From assembly GCA_020466095.1 (NCBI GenBank), contig CM035807.1, positions 57,794,605 through 57,858,604 on the forward strand: a stretch of 64,000 nt of DNA, given 5' to 3'. Below the pieces are notes generated by a model that was given only the letters and a program-made list of their open reading frames with translations, was not told where the DNA came from and searched no databases. Below are positions 54,355 to 64,000 of this stretch, in pieces. This stretch comes from Chlorops oryzae. Lineage: Eukaryota > Arthropoda > Insecta > Diptera > Chloropidae. The stretch's first letter is position 1; every line of letters starts with the position of its first letter. A program made the translations under genes and the position numbers.

Positions 54355-54480
54355 GGGGATTTAAACCTCGGAATTCTCCCATTCTAGTCATGTGCCCACA
54401 ATCGACACCGTGTTGGCCAAATCAAAATGGCCGAATTTTTTGCGTTTATAAGTTGAAAGTCAAATTGAATTTTGTTTTAT
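54355..54480 (-). repeat. Diverged copy of the BEL1-LTR tRNA-like segment
   Basis: GGGGATTTAAACCTCGGAATTCTC, ATCGACACCGTGTTGGCCAAAT and GCGTTTATAAGTTGAAAGTCAAATTG align with GGGATTTGAATCCCGGAACTCTC, CTCGACACCATCTTTGCCAAAT and ACGTTTATAAGTTTAAAGTCAAATTG of the BEL1 LTR (39209-39320), each as separate blocks. Box-B-like GGTTTAAATCC is on the minus strand. A free-standing SINE-like family is possible. Confidence 0.5.
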
Positions 54481-56247
54481 TTTTCAGGTCCACATTTCCC
54501 AATTTTTTACAATCTAATCGGAAGCTTAAATATAAGCTCAAGTTCTTAATATCATTACAAATATGCAATATACATACCTTCCAAACAGAGTTTTTCACCT
54601 AATAATAAAAACTACTGCGAGCAGTCATATTTCTAAAAATATGAAAAATTCAATATCATGTCTCATGTAATTTGCTCGTGGGTCTTGTTTTCGGTTTCCC
54701 TTTTATTCCATCCAAACAGAAATACTAAGAATTTTAACACACTCTTTTATTTGACACAAAAGCATTCACAGCTTTTAATACAAACAGTTAACAAACATAC
54801 ATACAATGGTTTTCATAGACGCAAGCCCTCACAACACAGGCCAAACATCTTTAATGAAAATTAATACAGTTTACTATAGACTCTTCTCTTTACCGTTTCG
54901 TTGCCACAACTCTAGTTGCACTTGTTTTTTCGTTTGGAAAGGAAGAAATTACTAGATCGATTTCAAATATTGGGTCGGAAACAAATAAATTGCTTATAAT
55001 AGAGCGAATAAAGTTAACATTCGTTCTTCTTGAGGTAAAATGAGCACATTACTTTCTCTTAAAAAGCATACATACAAGCTTACATAGTGACCCAAAGCAC
55101 TGTGGCGGCAGTAAACGTAGTGAGCTTTGGACATACACAAATTTTAATCAGAACTTTATTATTCCCTGACCCAGTATTTCAAGTCAATCTAGTAATTTCT
55201 TCTTTTTCAAACGAAAAAACAAGTGATTTTTTCATTTCCAACTTGTTTTATGTTATGTATACGATTTTCCCATTTGAAGTGCTTTAGAAAAACCTTTATA
55301 TCGAGGAAACTGTTTGTGCTGTAGTTCTTAGATTTGACATATGTACACACAATTTAATGGCGAACAATTTAGAATATCGTTTTTGGAAGTGGGACTGCTA
55401 ATGGGTGGGCTTTGTTCATTCAAAGTCCAAAAAAAATGAAAATCTTTCAAAAAATTTTCAACTTTTCGACTTTGAGCATCATTTTACATAAATCATTTAA
55501 CGTCTTGTTAGCTATTTTTGATGTCATATTGAAGATTGATGTTTTAAGAACATAAAAGATTTAAAATTTTAAAACATTTGAAACCATATCAGGAAAAACG
55601 AGTTTTAAAAAAGCAATGGTCGTTAAAAACTCTTACGCGATTTTCTCGAAATTCTGACGTGATGGATTTTTTTTTTTTAATTTTAAATTTTTCAGCACAC
55701 AAAAATCTAATAGAAACACTACTTCTATTTCAAAGGGGATTTTTGATGCAGGCCTGTGTTATCAACAAAATTTTTTAACTTTTAGTTTAATTATTCGTGA
55801 AGCGATCTTATTTCAAACTGGCACAACCAAAAATCAAGCTTCAACACCCGACGATGACACATGTTAAAAATAGGAATTAACAATTTTTCTCCTAAAGGCA
55901 AAATTACTCGCGTATCAAAACGAGCGAAGACATAATATATAACAAAATAAATTTTTTTTTATAAAGTGCACTTGAAATTGCAATACTAAAATGTAGGAAA
56001 ATAACCAAATATTTAAAAACCAACATAACACAGTCGGTAGGAAAGTAGGTCAAGTTCAAAATGAATTATGCAACAATTAAAAAAGTTTTTAAATTCAATG
56101 TTAATAGCCAACCAACACTTTTTGACGAAACCTGAATACTGACCCAGTAGGAAATTACTAGGCAACATTACTAATGGAATAGATTAGTTCTCAAATTTGG
56201 ACATTGCATGTTTCGTCAGCTCGGTCGTCTGATAACAGCAGTTACAT
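54481..56247. other. Unassigned AT-rich region upstream of env remnant
   Basis: Probably the decayed 5' part or flank of errantivirus-like element B. I looked for RT (YVDD, FDD) and integrase motifs and found none. No structure beyond A/T runs. Confidence 0.35.
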
Positions 56248-57448
56248 ATGGAAAAGATCGATTGCAATTTGGGGTCCGCTGAAATTAAAATTGGAACAGC
56301 CAATGTTGTGACTGGGTATGACTTCCTTATGCACAAAATAATGCCAGAAAGGCTCCACAATATTTTGATTAAATTCGAAGAATCCAAAATCTTACTAAAC
56401 AACACCCTATTAGACCATCTCATATATGCAGAAACCGAACCCATTGAATCAATTTTGCATACAATATCGCAAACAGGAAAAAAAAAGCCTGTTTGATGGC
56501 ATCGGCACAAGGCTTAAGTCGGTATTCGGGACTATGGACGCCAACAGTCGAGAAACTATAAAAAATCATCTCTCATTAACAACAATTTGAATGAGTCGGT
56601 GATCAGAATGAGAAACTTTGTAGAAACCAATCCAAAACTGCTGAAAGGTCCTTACAAAAATTATTCAGAAATCAAGAAAGAGTTGCTGAGGTTTCTTTGA
56701 AGGCTTTCAATGTTAAAGATTCTAGCGGAATTCATTCAACAAAATGTTGCATCCGCAAGGACTGGAGTCATTAATCCAGTCATACTATCAAGAAAAGAAT
56801 TTAACGAGTACAACACCGAATTGAAAGGAGTGACACTTGGCGTTGCTACAAAAGACGAAAAAGTTTTCGTCGTCATCAAAATACCCACTTTGATTACAGA
56901 AATCTTAAAATCGTTAGTGGTACCAACACCAAACGAACACTCTTTACAAATAGTCGCTGGGCGCGCAACAATTATAGAGCTAAGCAACCAAACACTCACG
57001 TTAGGATTAGGTCAGTCATTTTTTTGCATGAAACTTTTACTAAATGCGAAAAATACTCTGATAGCACCTGCGATGCAAGGCAAAAATATATAACAGGACA
57101 CGTCTTCTTTAATTTCCAGAACTGTACCCTAAAAAAGGTTAGTTTCAGTTTAAATCTAGGGTTGCAGAATATAAAGAAATGTTTATTATGCCCAAAAGAA
57201 GGAGCCCGATTTTGGTTCAAAAAGTTCCAATTTTCGAGGACTTAATTTTGAACCAAGAAAAAGAAAACAAAGAAATAGCGGCAATCACCTTTCACCGGGA
57301 GTTACAAATCATTTCCGGTGCCTCTGTATCAACAATAATTTTTATCAGTCTTTTCATAGTTGTTATTGTTTTGTATAGAATAAAGCAAGGAAGTACTCCT
57401 ACAAACGAAATTATTAAGGAATATACCAAGAACGGAGAAACGGCTTAA
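56248..57448 (+). pseudogene. Errantivirus-type envelope remnant (element B)
   Basis: Disrupted F-protein-like envelope. A first open piece (56248-56496) ends in a basic GKKKK tract. In the next frame it is followed at once by the fusion-peptide-like block SLFDGIGTRLKSVFGTMDAN (about 56490-56550). A second long piece (56710-57093) has the VVIKIPTLITEILKSLVV, then VVPTPNEHSLQIV ectodomain region. A third (about 57179-57448) contains the membrane anchor IISGASVSTIIFISLFIVVI and a short tail ending TAA. At least four frameshifts or stops break it. The family is the insect gypsy-type envelope; this copy is not functional. Confidence 0.75.
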
Positions 57449-58064
57449 ACAAAAATTGATAATAAAAATAAAAATACGAAGAAGAAAGAGAATTTATAAT
57501 TATTATTTTTAAATTTTCGCTTATAAAGCAATATTTTTAATTAGGGCATTAATAGAGGCATAGTATGAAAATAAATAACTTCAGAATAAATATTTATCAT
57601 TTCAAAAACCATGCGAAAATCAAAGTTTACAAAACGAGTTTCAAACTTCGGTTTAGTTAAATAACTGCAGCAATTAAAAAAGCGCACACATATTTGAACT
57701 TTAAGTGTAACTATAACAATGAACACAGAAGCAGAAAAAACGAACGTTATTCGACGCCAATTTAAAAGGCGGTCTGAGTCAGTAATTATGACGGACATTT
57801 CTTCCCTACTCTCAGACTGATGGTTTGGGGACAATATGCATTCTTAATTTGGTCATGGCAAAGCCTAAGCACACAATGCAGAACGAAAGTACATTTATTT
57901 GACTCACATTTTTATCCAAGTATAAAGAAATGGCGACAAGGTTCCAACAAAAAAGTGCCTAGGATGCAAGTGGACAGTTTTGGAAAAGGAATAAATATTT
58001 TTCATTTTTAATATTTTATTATCCCGATACCATTAGTTTACAAAAAAAAAAAAATATCAGAGAC
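57449..58064. other. Element B 3' region, first part
   Basis: Non-coding after the env stop; A-rich start, then mixed sequence. Nothing further was recognised. Ends at the TA target of the MITE. Confidence 0.35.
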
Positions 58065-58066
58065 TA

Positions 58067-58534
58067 AGGGCCAATATTACCAAGCATATTAAAAAAATTT
58101 TTCAAATTAAAATTAAAATTTTTTAGAACTAAATTTCATTTTCAATATCGCAATTTATTAAGCATCGAAATTTACGGCAGCACCGTCTACTTCCAGGGCT
58201 GTGAGTACGTTTGACAGCTGATTAGATCGTTATTTTTAAAAATGGATTCTTTAAAGAGCCATTCTAACGATTGTTTCGTACTCAAAATTGCAGCGCTGTG
58301 ACTCCAAAGCTTTTAGTCCTGTCTATCGTATTGTGTTATTTTCACAACCGCATTTTTTTTTTTTAATTATTTCTTTGAATTTTTCCAAACAGCTGGTTTT
58401 TGAAAATCGAACTCAAATATGATATCATATTTAAACGCAGTGCCGAGGTGACTTAAAATATTTTTAAAATTTAAAAAAAAAAAGCAGATTCTTGTTTTAA
58501 AAAATTCTTAAATATGCTTGGTAATATTGGCCCT
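58067..58534. mobile_element. MITE with 25-bp inverted ends
   Basis: 468 bp. The left end AGGGCCAATATTACCAAGCA (58067) is repeated in inverse at the right end TGCTTGGTAATATTGGCCCT (to 58534). TA lies on both sides (58065-58066 and 58535-58536). Taken together with the GGGCC start, Tc1/mariner or PIF/Harbinger affiliation is possible. No coding sequence. It splits the 3' region of element B. Confidence 0.75.
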
Positions 58535-58536
58535 TA

Positions 58537-60305
58537 ATGATGGTTTTTAGACTAAATTGGGATCGCTGATCACGAAAATGGCATCCGTTTTTTTTTCCAA
58601 AGAATAGTTTTTGAGATATGCGCAAAAAACTTGTTTTTTGGTTACTTTACGCGATTTTGCAAAATAAATAACTCCAAAGCGGCTCGCCTAAATAAAGTTT
58701 TATCAGTATGAAGCAGAAAACTTTCGCCTTGGAAACGATATATCATTTGATACAGTCGGTGTCTTAGTTTTGAGCTATAGGCATTTGAACTTGCAAAACA
58801 TTGACTTTTTGGGTTTTTTTAATTTTTAAAATTTCATTTTAACTTTACAGTAGTAAAAATTTTTTTAAGTTTTTTTCGGTTTGGAAGTTCAGGAAGGTAA
58901 GAGAATTATATCATAAGCTTTGAGATAAAATAAAAGCAGGGAAAAGAAAACAATTGTACCGCAGGTACGGAATACTTTCATGTTTTCTTTTCCGGAAGAC
59001 CAAAGATGGAGTTTCACGAAGAATTCCAGACGCTGAGTTTGTAAGCTCAATTGAAAGTTCTCAAATATACAAATTCAGTTCAGTTTCCAATCTAGTGACA
59101 GGGGAAGGATGATAAGTAAGAAAAAAAAAATTGAAATATACACATTAAATAAACACACATACAAAAAAAGATATATAAATTAACAAAATTTTACATTAAG
59201 CTTCATATTTAACCAAAAAAAAAAAAAAAATACTTTTCCATTTTTGCACTTCATAATTAAAAAAAAAAAAAAAAGAACACAATGAAATTTTAAAATAATT
59301 ATCATAAAAAATTACAATAAAATAAATTATATGTATTTTGCATTCTTGAATAAACAGAACAAAAATTAATAGAATAACACTTATAAAGAAACAAAAATAT
59401 AACTATAAGAAATGGAAGAATAATATCTTTTGATAATTTGATTTGAATTGAATGAACTAAACATAAGGTAGGAAAATTTAAAAAGCTCACAATGTACGAA
59501 GATAAATAGATCGTAATTAAATAAAAAAAATCTCATTGAAAATTACGATTGATGGCTCAAATTTCGATTACAAAGTAATTTTCAGAAAAATCTACAAACA
59601 AGTAGATTAATCTGACAACCGAATAACTAAAATAAAACTAAAAATATACATTTGAGATAATTCTGTTAGTCCAAATTTTTGTAAATAACAGGTGGGAGAC
59701 ATTTGGAAACAAAGCCAAAAATTAATATGAAAAAAAGAAAAAAACAATTATAAATAAAACTAAATATGAGAAATCCATGAGGTGAAGAAAAAAAAAAAAC
59801 AATAACGAAAAAAATAAGATTAAAATGAACTTGTTTGAGAAAAAAATTATCAAAAATCACCGCAACTATCTCAAACGAAGATCGATATTACAATAACACA
59901 GAAGAAGATAACAATAGGCTGACCATACTGACAGAAACATAACGAGAAACGCAACAAACATAACACAACCACAAGCTTCGCAATTAGCCGAAATGGCGGA
60001 AAGTTGTCATCAACCAGAACCAGAGAAAGAACAACAAGAAAAGTCCAAAAACGTTTCCCCGAGGTTCAAGTAGTTCAAAAGATTCACCACCACTAAAACA
60101 TGAAAGCTAAATTGCTTTAAATTTTGAGACCAAATGAACAAGTTTTATTTCTCGAATACCAATAAGAAGCCTCTGTTAACAGATGGTTCGAAATACTTAG
60201 ATGGATTTTGAGACAATCCTTCCAATAGCAATGACAAACATGCTCTCACCTTCCACCTTTAATTTGAACGCCAAAACCTGACATCGTCTTCAAAGAGGGG
60301 AGGGA
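58537..60305 (+). other. Element B 3' untranslated region and polypurine tract
   Basis: Long A-rich, purine-biased non-coding DNA (59100-59890), then a C/A-rich 400-bp segment ending in AAAGAGGGGAGGGA (60293-60305 area) directly before the LTR. This order (A-rich region, C/A-rich region, purine tract, LTR) is the same as in gypsy A at 45446-46647, although the sequences differ. Confidence 0.55.
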
Positions 60306-60800
60306 TGTTATGAGTCAAACACTGGAGTAGCCCATACTGTGGCTTAAACAATACTGTTGGCGGCGACAGATGGCCGAAAACGCAAGCTGGCGTTTCGCAT
60401 CTCCGCACGAGCGTGACAAGTGCCAAAGCGCAGCAAAGATGACCTAACGCTGAATCGCCGAATATGCGGCAGCGGTTATGGGTCGTGGAATGCGACAAAA
60501 AGATCAATGCTCGCCCAGAAGAACATCTCTTTTTTAAGAACTGGATCACATCAGCGTCTGCAGAGCGCAGACTAAGTAAAGGAATAAGTTGTTTATAAGC
60601 TTTTGTGTTTTTGACTGAGAATTCAATTGGTAACGCAGTTCAAAAGCAGTTCATAAGTTAAGTAGTTCTAAAGACCTATGAATATATATAACTAAATAAA
60701 GGAAATAAATCAACTCAAAACTAAAACATTAAAAGATAATTTCTTTTAAATTATTCGGTCCGATCGGCGAGTGAAGGATTTCGGAAAAATCCTCATAACA
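60306..60800 (+). repeat. Element B 3' LTR
   Basis: 495 bp with perfect inverted ends TGTTATGAG...CTCATAACA. The beginning TGTTATGAGTCAAACACTGG resembles gypsy A (TGTGAGTCAACACTTG). A poly(A)-signal-like AATAAA pair lies near 60695-60710. No second LTR is in the window. Confidence 0.75.
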
Positions 60801-62242
60801 CAGCGTTCATTTAAACATGCATGTGCTCTTTTCGAGAACTTTCGGTCCGCATCCCCAAATAACCGCTGCTTCAAAAATTTCACCGTTTTAGTTGATTTTG
60901 CACGAACCTGCATCCATTGATGAACCAGTTTATTCTATTTTCGTTCCTGGCGCGCCCAAAAAAAGTGGCACAAGGCTCTTAATAAATTTTCTCAATATCT
61001 CTGACTCCGAAAATGGGCCTTCCCTAGCTCCACTTTTGAAGGCTACCTGAAATGTTCCTGTGGACATGCTGCCACATGGTGAAATTCTCGCCGCGCCGTG
61101 GTACCCACTCCTACTGAAGCAGATGCTGCCCTTCCATCGCGCAGGTTTGAAAAAGATTATTTCAACCTTTTTTGAAGTGTTCTCACCGCCCACTGGCATG
61201 CGCTACCTGAATTAAGGGCCAACTGTGGGGATGGAGGTGGTGACTGTGGAGGAAACTTAGTCGATATGTATCCACTGGTGATTGCGCTTTTAGATACCCA
61301 TACTCTTATGGATCTCCCTGCTTCCAAGCTTCTCCCATCTGATTTTGAATTACTGCTTGGAACCTCTCCCTCGAGCGTTGTCCGATAACTCAAAGCCTCT
61401 TCAAAGCTGTGCCATAAGCTGGATTGCCCCTCTACACTCAAAAAGGTTCTTCTTCCCTTCGGCAATTAAATCCACCTGATCTTGATTGATACCTATTCCC
61501 AGAGCGCCCTTAAATTCATCGTTCTCTCCTTCCCACTTCACCGGGAAATCGTCTAAATGCATTAAGCCCTCCTGAAGTGTCCAACAGTGTTGGCGTACGT
61601 TTTCATTCAGCGTTCTTTGTTTATCCCTTCAAAATCTTCACGACTCCTCCTGTCAACTAAAGCCACAATATGGGTATTCAGACCTCGAAATAAGTGAACT
61701 TTGAAAATTTTTTAAACAAAGCATCAATGTATTTTGACAGTTAACGCAAAGAAGTTGTCAGAGTTCACTCCTTCGAGGGTTTCAATGAATTCTCATAATG
61801 GAGCTTATAACAACGTGAAGGTCCTTAAAAATTTTCCATTCCTGAGCTTGGCTAGCCCTCATATCCACTATTGCTAACTGTACGAAAAAACGAAAATAAT
61901 TGGAAGGATGATGTAAGGCGTCCAACGGTATCGGAGGCAGCCGGGCCACGGCCACTCACTCTAGAAGAAAATCAGAAATTACAAGTGACTGAGCGGACTA
62001 AGCAACCAAAATGTATAAGAGATAAAAAAAACTTAACAAAGATACCAGCAACCAAAGCAGCCAATACGCGTGGTGGCAAACATGATAAGAGCCTAAGACG
62101 AGGGAGTTATTTGGGAAAACGGCTCGAAAGGGAATAAGGTTATCAGTAGCAAAAGCAATTGTGGATGGAGTTTTTAAGCTGGAGAAACAACTGACAACTC
62201 TAAAGGCGCAGCGAGGCAAAACAAGGATGCTGAATATGCGTA
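60801..62242. other. Unassigned region with coding-like composition
   Basis: More balanced base composition than its surroundings. On the minus strand two open frames abut, 61465-61157 (102 codons) and 61199-60930 (89 codons). On the plus strand 61871-62137 is open with a Lys/Arg/Thr-rich translation (KKNLTKIPATKAANTRGGKH). I recognise no domain in any of them. They could be a decayed host gene, a retroelement Gag, or chance. Confidence 0.3.
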
Positions 62243-64000
62243 GGGGAGCGGGGCGCTAGTTGTAAAAGGGGCAAGTAGTAACAAGCATTTTTGACCTACA
62301 AAATAAAAGAATATTTGTTCGATTTTCAACCTAACCTACTATTTAATACGCAATGCATCACATAAGCGCGGTCAGTATCTCGTCGGACGGCGTACGAAGC
62401 GGTGCTGTGCAGGCGCTCCGAAAAAGCAAGTAAATGGAACTTTTTTTGTTTCTTAGAAATTGATTTGCGTTTATTTCAAATAGCTTAGCAGTTGTTGATT
62501 TTTACTAATATACTAAACATGTCCTTAGTTTCATTATGGTTAACTGTAATTTTACGTCAAGTAAGCGATTTTTTTTAATTAAAAGTTTTGTCAAAAAACC
62601 ATGCTGTGGGGTATGTTGTTACATTTTTACGGGGCTAGTTGTAACATGTTACAACTTGCCCCTTATTCGTTAATTAGTTCTATGAAGTTACGCGGGACAT
62701 GCTTAGATTGCGTCTTTTCATGTTTTGAATACATTTTTGTTGAATTTCTATTTCAGAATGAGACACTACAAAAGAAAAACTACACGTCCTACCCAAAGCC
62801 AAGATGTTTATGAATTGGCCTCTGCTGAAGTCTTGGATAATAAAACCAGTGTACGAAAAGCTGCAAAAAATTTTAATTTATGTCATGTATCGCTCAATAG
62901 ATATGTGAAAAAGAAGAAGAGTAACAAGCCTCTATCAGTCGGCTATGTCAAACCCAGATTGATTTTTCATGAGGAAGAAGAAGCTAAAATAACTGAGTAC
63001 TTGCTTACTTGCTCCCACATTTGCTTTGCTTCCTATTGAAGTCAGAAAGTTTGCATACCAGTGTGCTATTGCGATTAAAGCGAAAAACGTACCTCCGTAA
63101 TGGCGTGAAAATGAATCAGCTGGATTAGACTGGTTCAAAAATTTTATGAAAAGGAATCCAAGACTAACCCTGAGGACCCCTGAAGCGACATCTCTAAGCC
63201 GCGCAACATCATTCAATAACACCAACGTTCAAGACTTTTTTAGGAAGCTTACAGATGTTATGAGTAAGTATCAATTTCCACCATCGCGAATATATAATAT
63301 CGATGAAACTGGAGTAACTACAGTCCAAAAACCAAAGAAAATTGTGGCTCTACGAGGACAAAAACAAGTAGGGGCTGTTACTTCTGCTGAAAGGGGTACC
63401 CTCGTAACTCTTGCATGTGCCATTAATGCCTCAGGAAATTCCATCCCGCCTATGTTTGTGTTTCCAAGGATCAGATACACTGATATTTTCGTAAGATGTG
63501 GACCACCAGGTTGTATTGGAGCTGCAAATTCCTCAGGATGGATGACGGAAAAAGAATTTATTTTATTTCTGCACCATTTTATCAAATTTGTCAAACCATC
63601 GCCGCAAGAGCCTGTCCTTTTATTACTCGACAATCATAATTCACACGTAAACATCGCAGTCGTGGAAAAAGCGAAAGAAAGTCACGTTATCATGATTTCG
63701 TTTCCCCCGCACTGTTCACATAATATGCAGCCGCTGAATGTTGGACTTTATGGTCCGTTCAAGAATTACTTAAGCCGAAAACAGACAGCGTGGATGCATA
63801 ACAACCCAGGGTAAACGATGACCATTTATGACATTCCTGCAATCGTTAGGGATTCTTTGCCATTAGCGTTGAATCCTTCAAATATAATCAATGGATTTAA
63901 AGCCACGGGCATATGGCCTCTAAATGCAGATTTTTTTACCAATTCAGATTTTGCCCCATCTTTTGTTACGGATCGGCCAAATCCTGGAAGCAAAGAATCT
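62243..64000 (+). mobile_element. pogo-type DNA transposon (right copy, runs off window)
   Basis: Begins GGGGAGCGGGGCGCTAG after TA (62241-62242). The first 260 bp are the inverted counterpart of 1-261. Encodes a pogo/Tigger-like transposase. The right terminal repeat lies beyond the window. Confidence 0.85.
62758..64000 (+). pseudogene. pogo-like transposase (broken, incomplete at window end)
   Basis: ATG 62758 directly follows an acceptor-like TTCTATTTCAG. The N-terminal psq-type HTH reads SVRKAAKNFNLCHVSLNRYV (about 62849-62908). A frameshift near 63020 and a TAA at 63097 follow. The DDE_1 core has IYNIDETGV (first D, about 63300) and LLLLDNHNSHVN (second D, about 63628). The third-acid position reads MQPLNVGLYGPF, where the family has Asp in QPLD, so the catalytic residue is lost. 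A TAA at 63812 is followed in the same frame by coding-like TIYDIPAIVRDSLPL and ATGIWPLNADFF to the window end. Several breaks plus the Asp-to-Asn change make it inactive. Confidence 0.88.

Overview
The window is an insect genomic segment, most likely from a brachyceran fly. It has AT-rich spacers and dense transposable elements (TEs): BEL/Pao elements, errantivirus-like gypsy elements, copia, mariner, piggyBac, hAT, pogo and a Helitron. A tephritid or drosophilid-like host is plausible but cannot be shown from this sequence. I see no convincing single-copy host gene, rRNA, tRNA gene or CRISPR array. Almost everything recognisable is a TE, and many are nested in one another.

Layout. (1) 1-261 and 62243-64000 hold inverted copies of the same pogo-type element end; the right copy carries a broken DDE_1 transposase. 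(2) 1725-7124 is a decayed Helitron helicase cut into pieces by a piggyBac element (2431-4978) and by a stretch holding a non-LTR reverse transcriptase fragment (5013-5255). (3) 7481-8482 is a BED-finger/hAT-like fragment. (4) 9563-10335 is a diverged second copy of 5748-6455 and carries a 128-bp hairpin insert. (5) 10470-14844 is a 5'-truncated copia with a candidate 3' LTR. (6) 15200-15747 is an inverted-repeat MITE. (7) 16335-50566 is one gypsy-type element (A) stretched from a few kb to 34 kb by later insertions. (8) 50929-52824 holds a 143-bp tandem repeat, a decayed mariner and a short hAT derivative. (9) 56248-60800 is the env and 3' LTR part of a second errantivirus-like element (B), with a 468-bp MITE inside. 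(10) 60801-62242 is unassigned.

Nest inside gypsy A. A hAT-type MITE (19257-39821, 8-bp target duplication) sits in the gag/pol region. BEL element 1 (19508-39658) is inside the MITE. In the 3' LTR of BEL1 lie a mariner (27907-29194) and BEL element 2 (30121-38895, 5-bp target duplication, two 407-bp LTRs that I read as identical). A separate 4.36-kb terminal-inverted-repeat transposon (41081-45439) interrupts gypsy A further on. Its right end and the gypsy 3' LTR, already hit by a solo LTR, were then duplicated in tandem (45101-47741 and 47742-50489).

Most interesting items. (a) The 41081-45439 transposon has about 550-bp inverted repeats, a 6-bp target duplication and an apparently intact two-exon 749-codon transposase. 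Its motif order resembles hAT (D, D, CxxH, RW, E), but I cannot place it in a named superfamily. (b) BEL1 has a GC-rich extra ORF after pol, coding for gag-like zinc knuckles plus an Arg/Ser/Pro-rich tail, behind a good splice-acceptor sequence. (c) BEL2 is a young gag-pol-env element in one frame with a single in-frame TAG. (d) BEL1 has an LTR of about 2.3 kb with foldback-like arrays.
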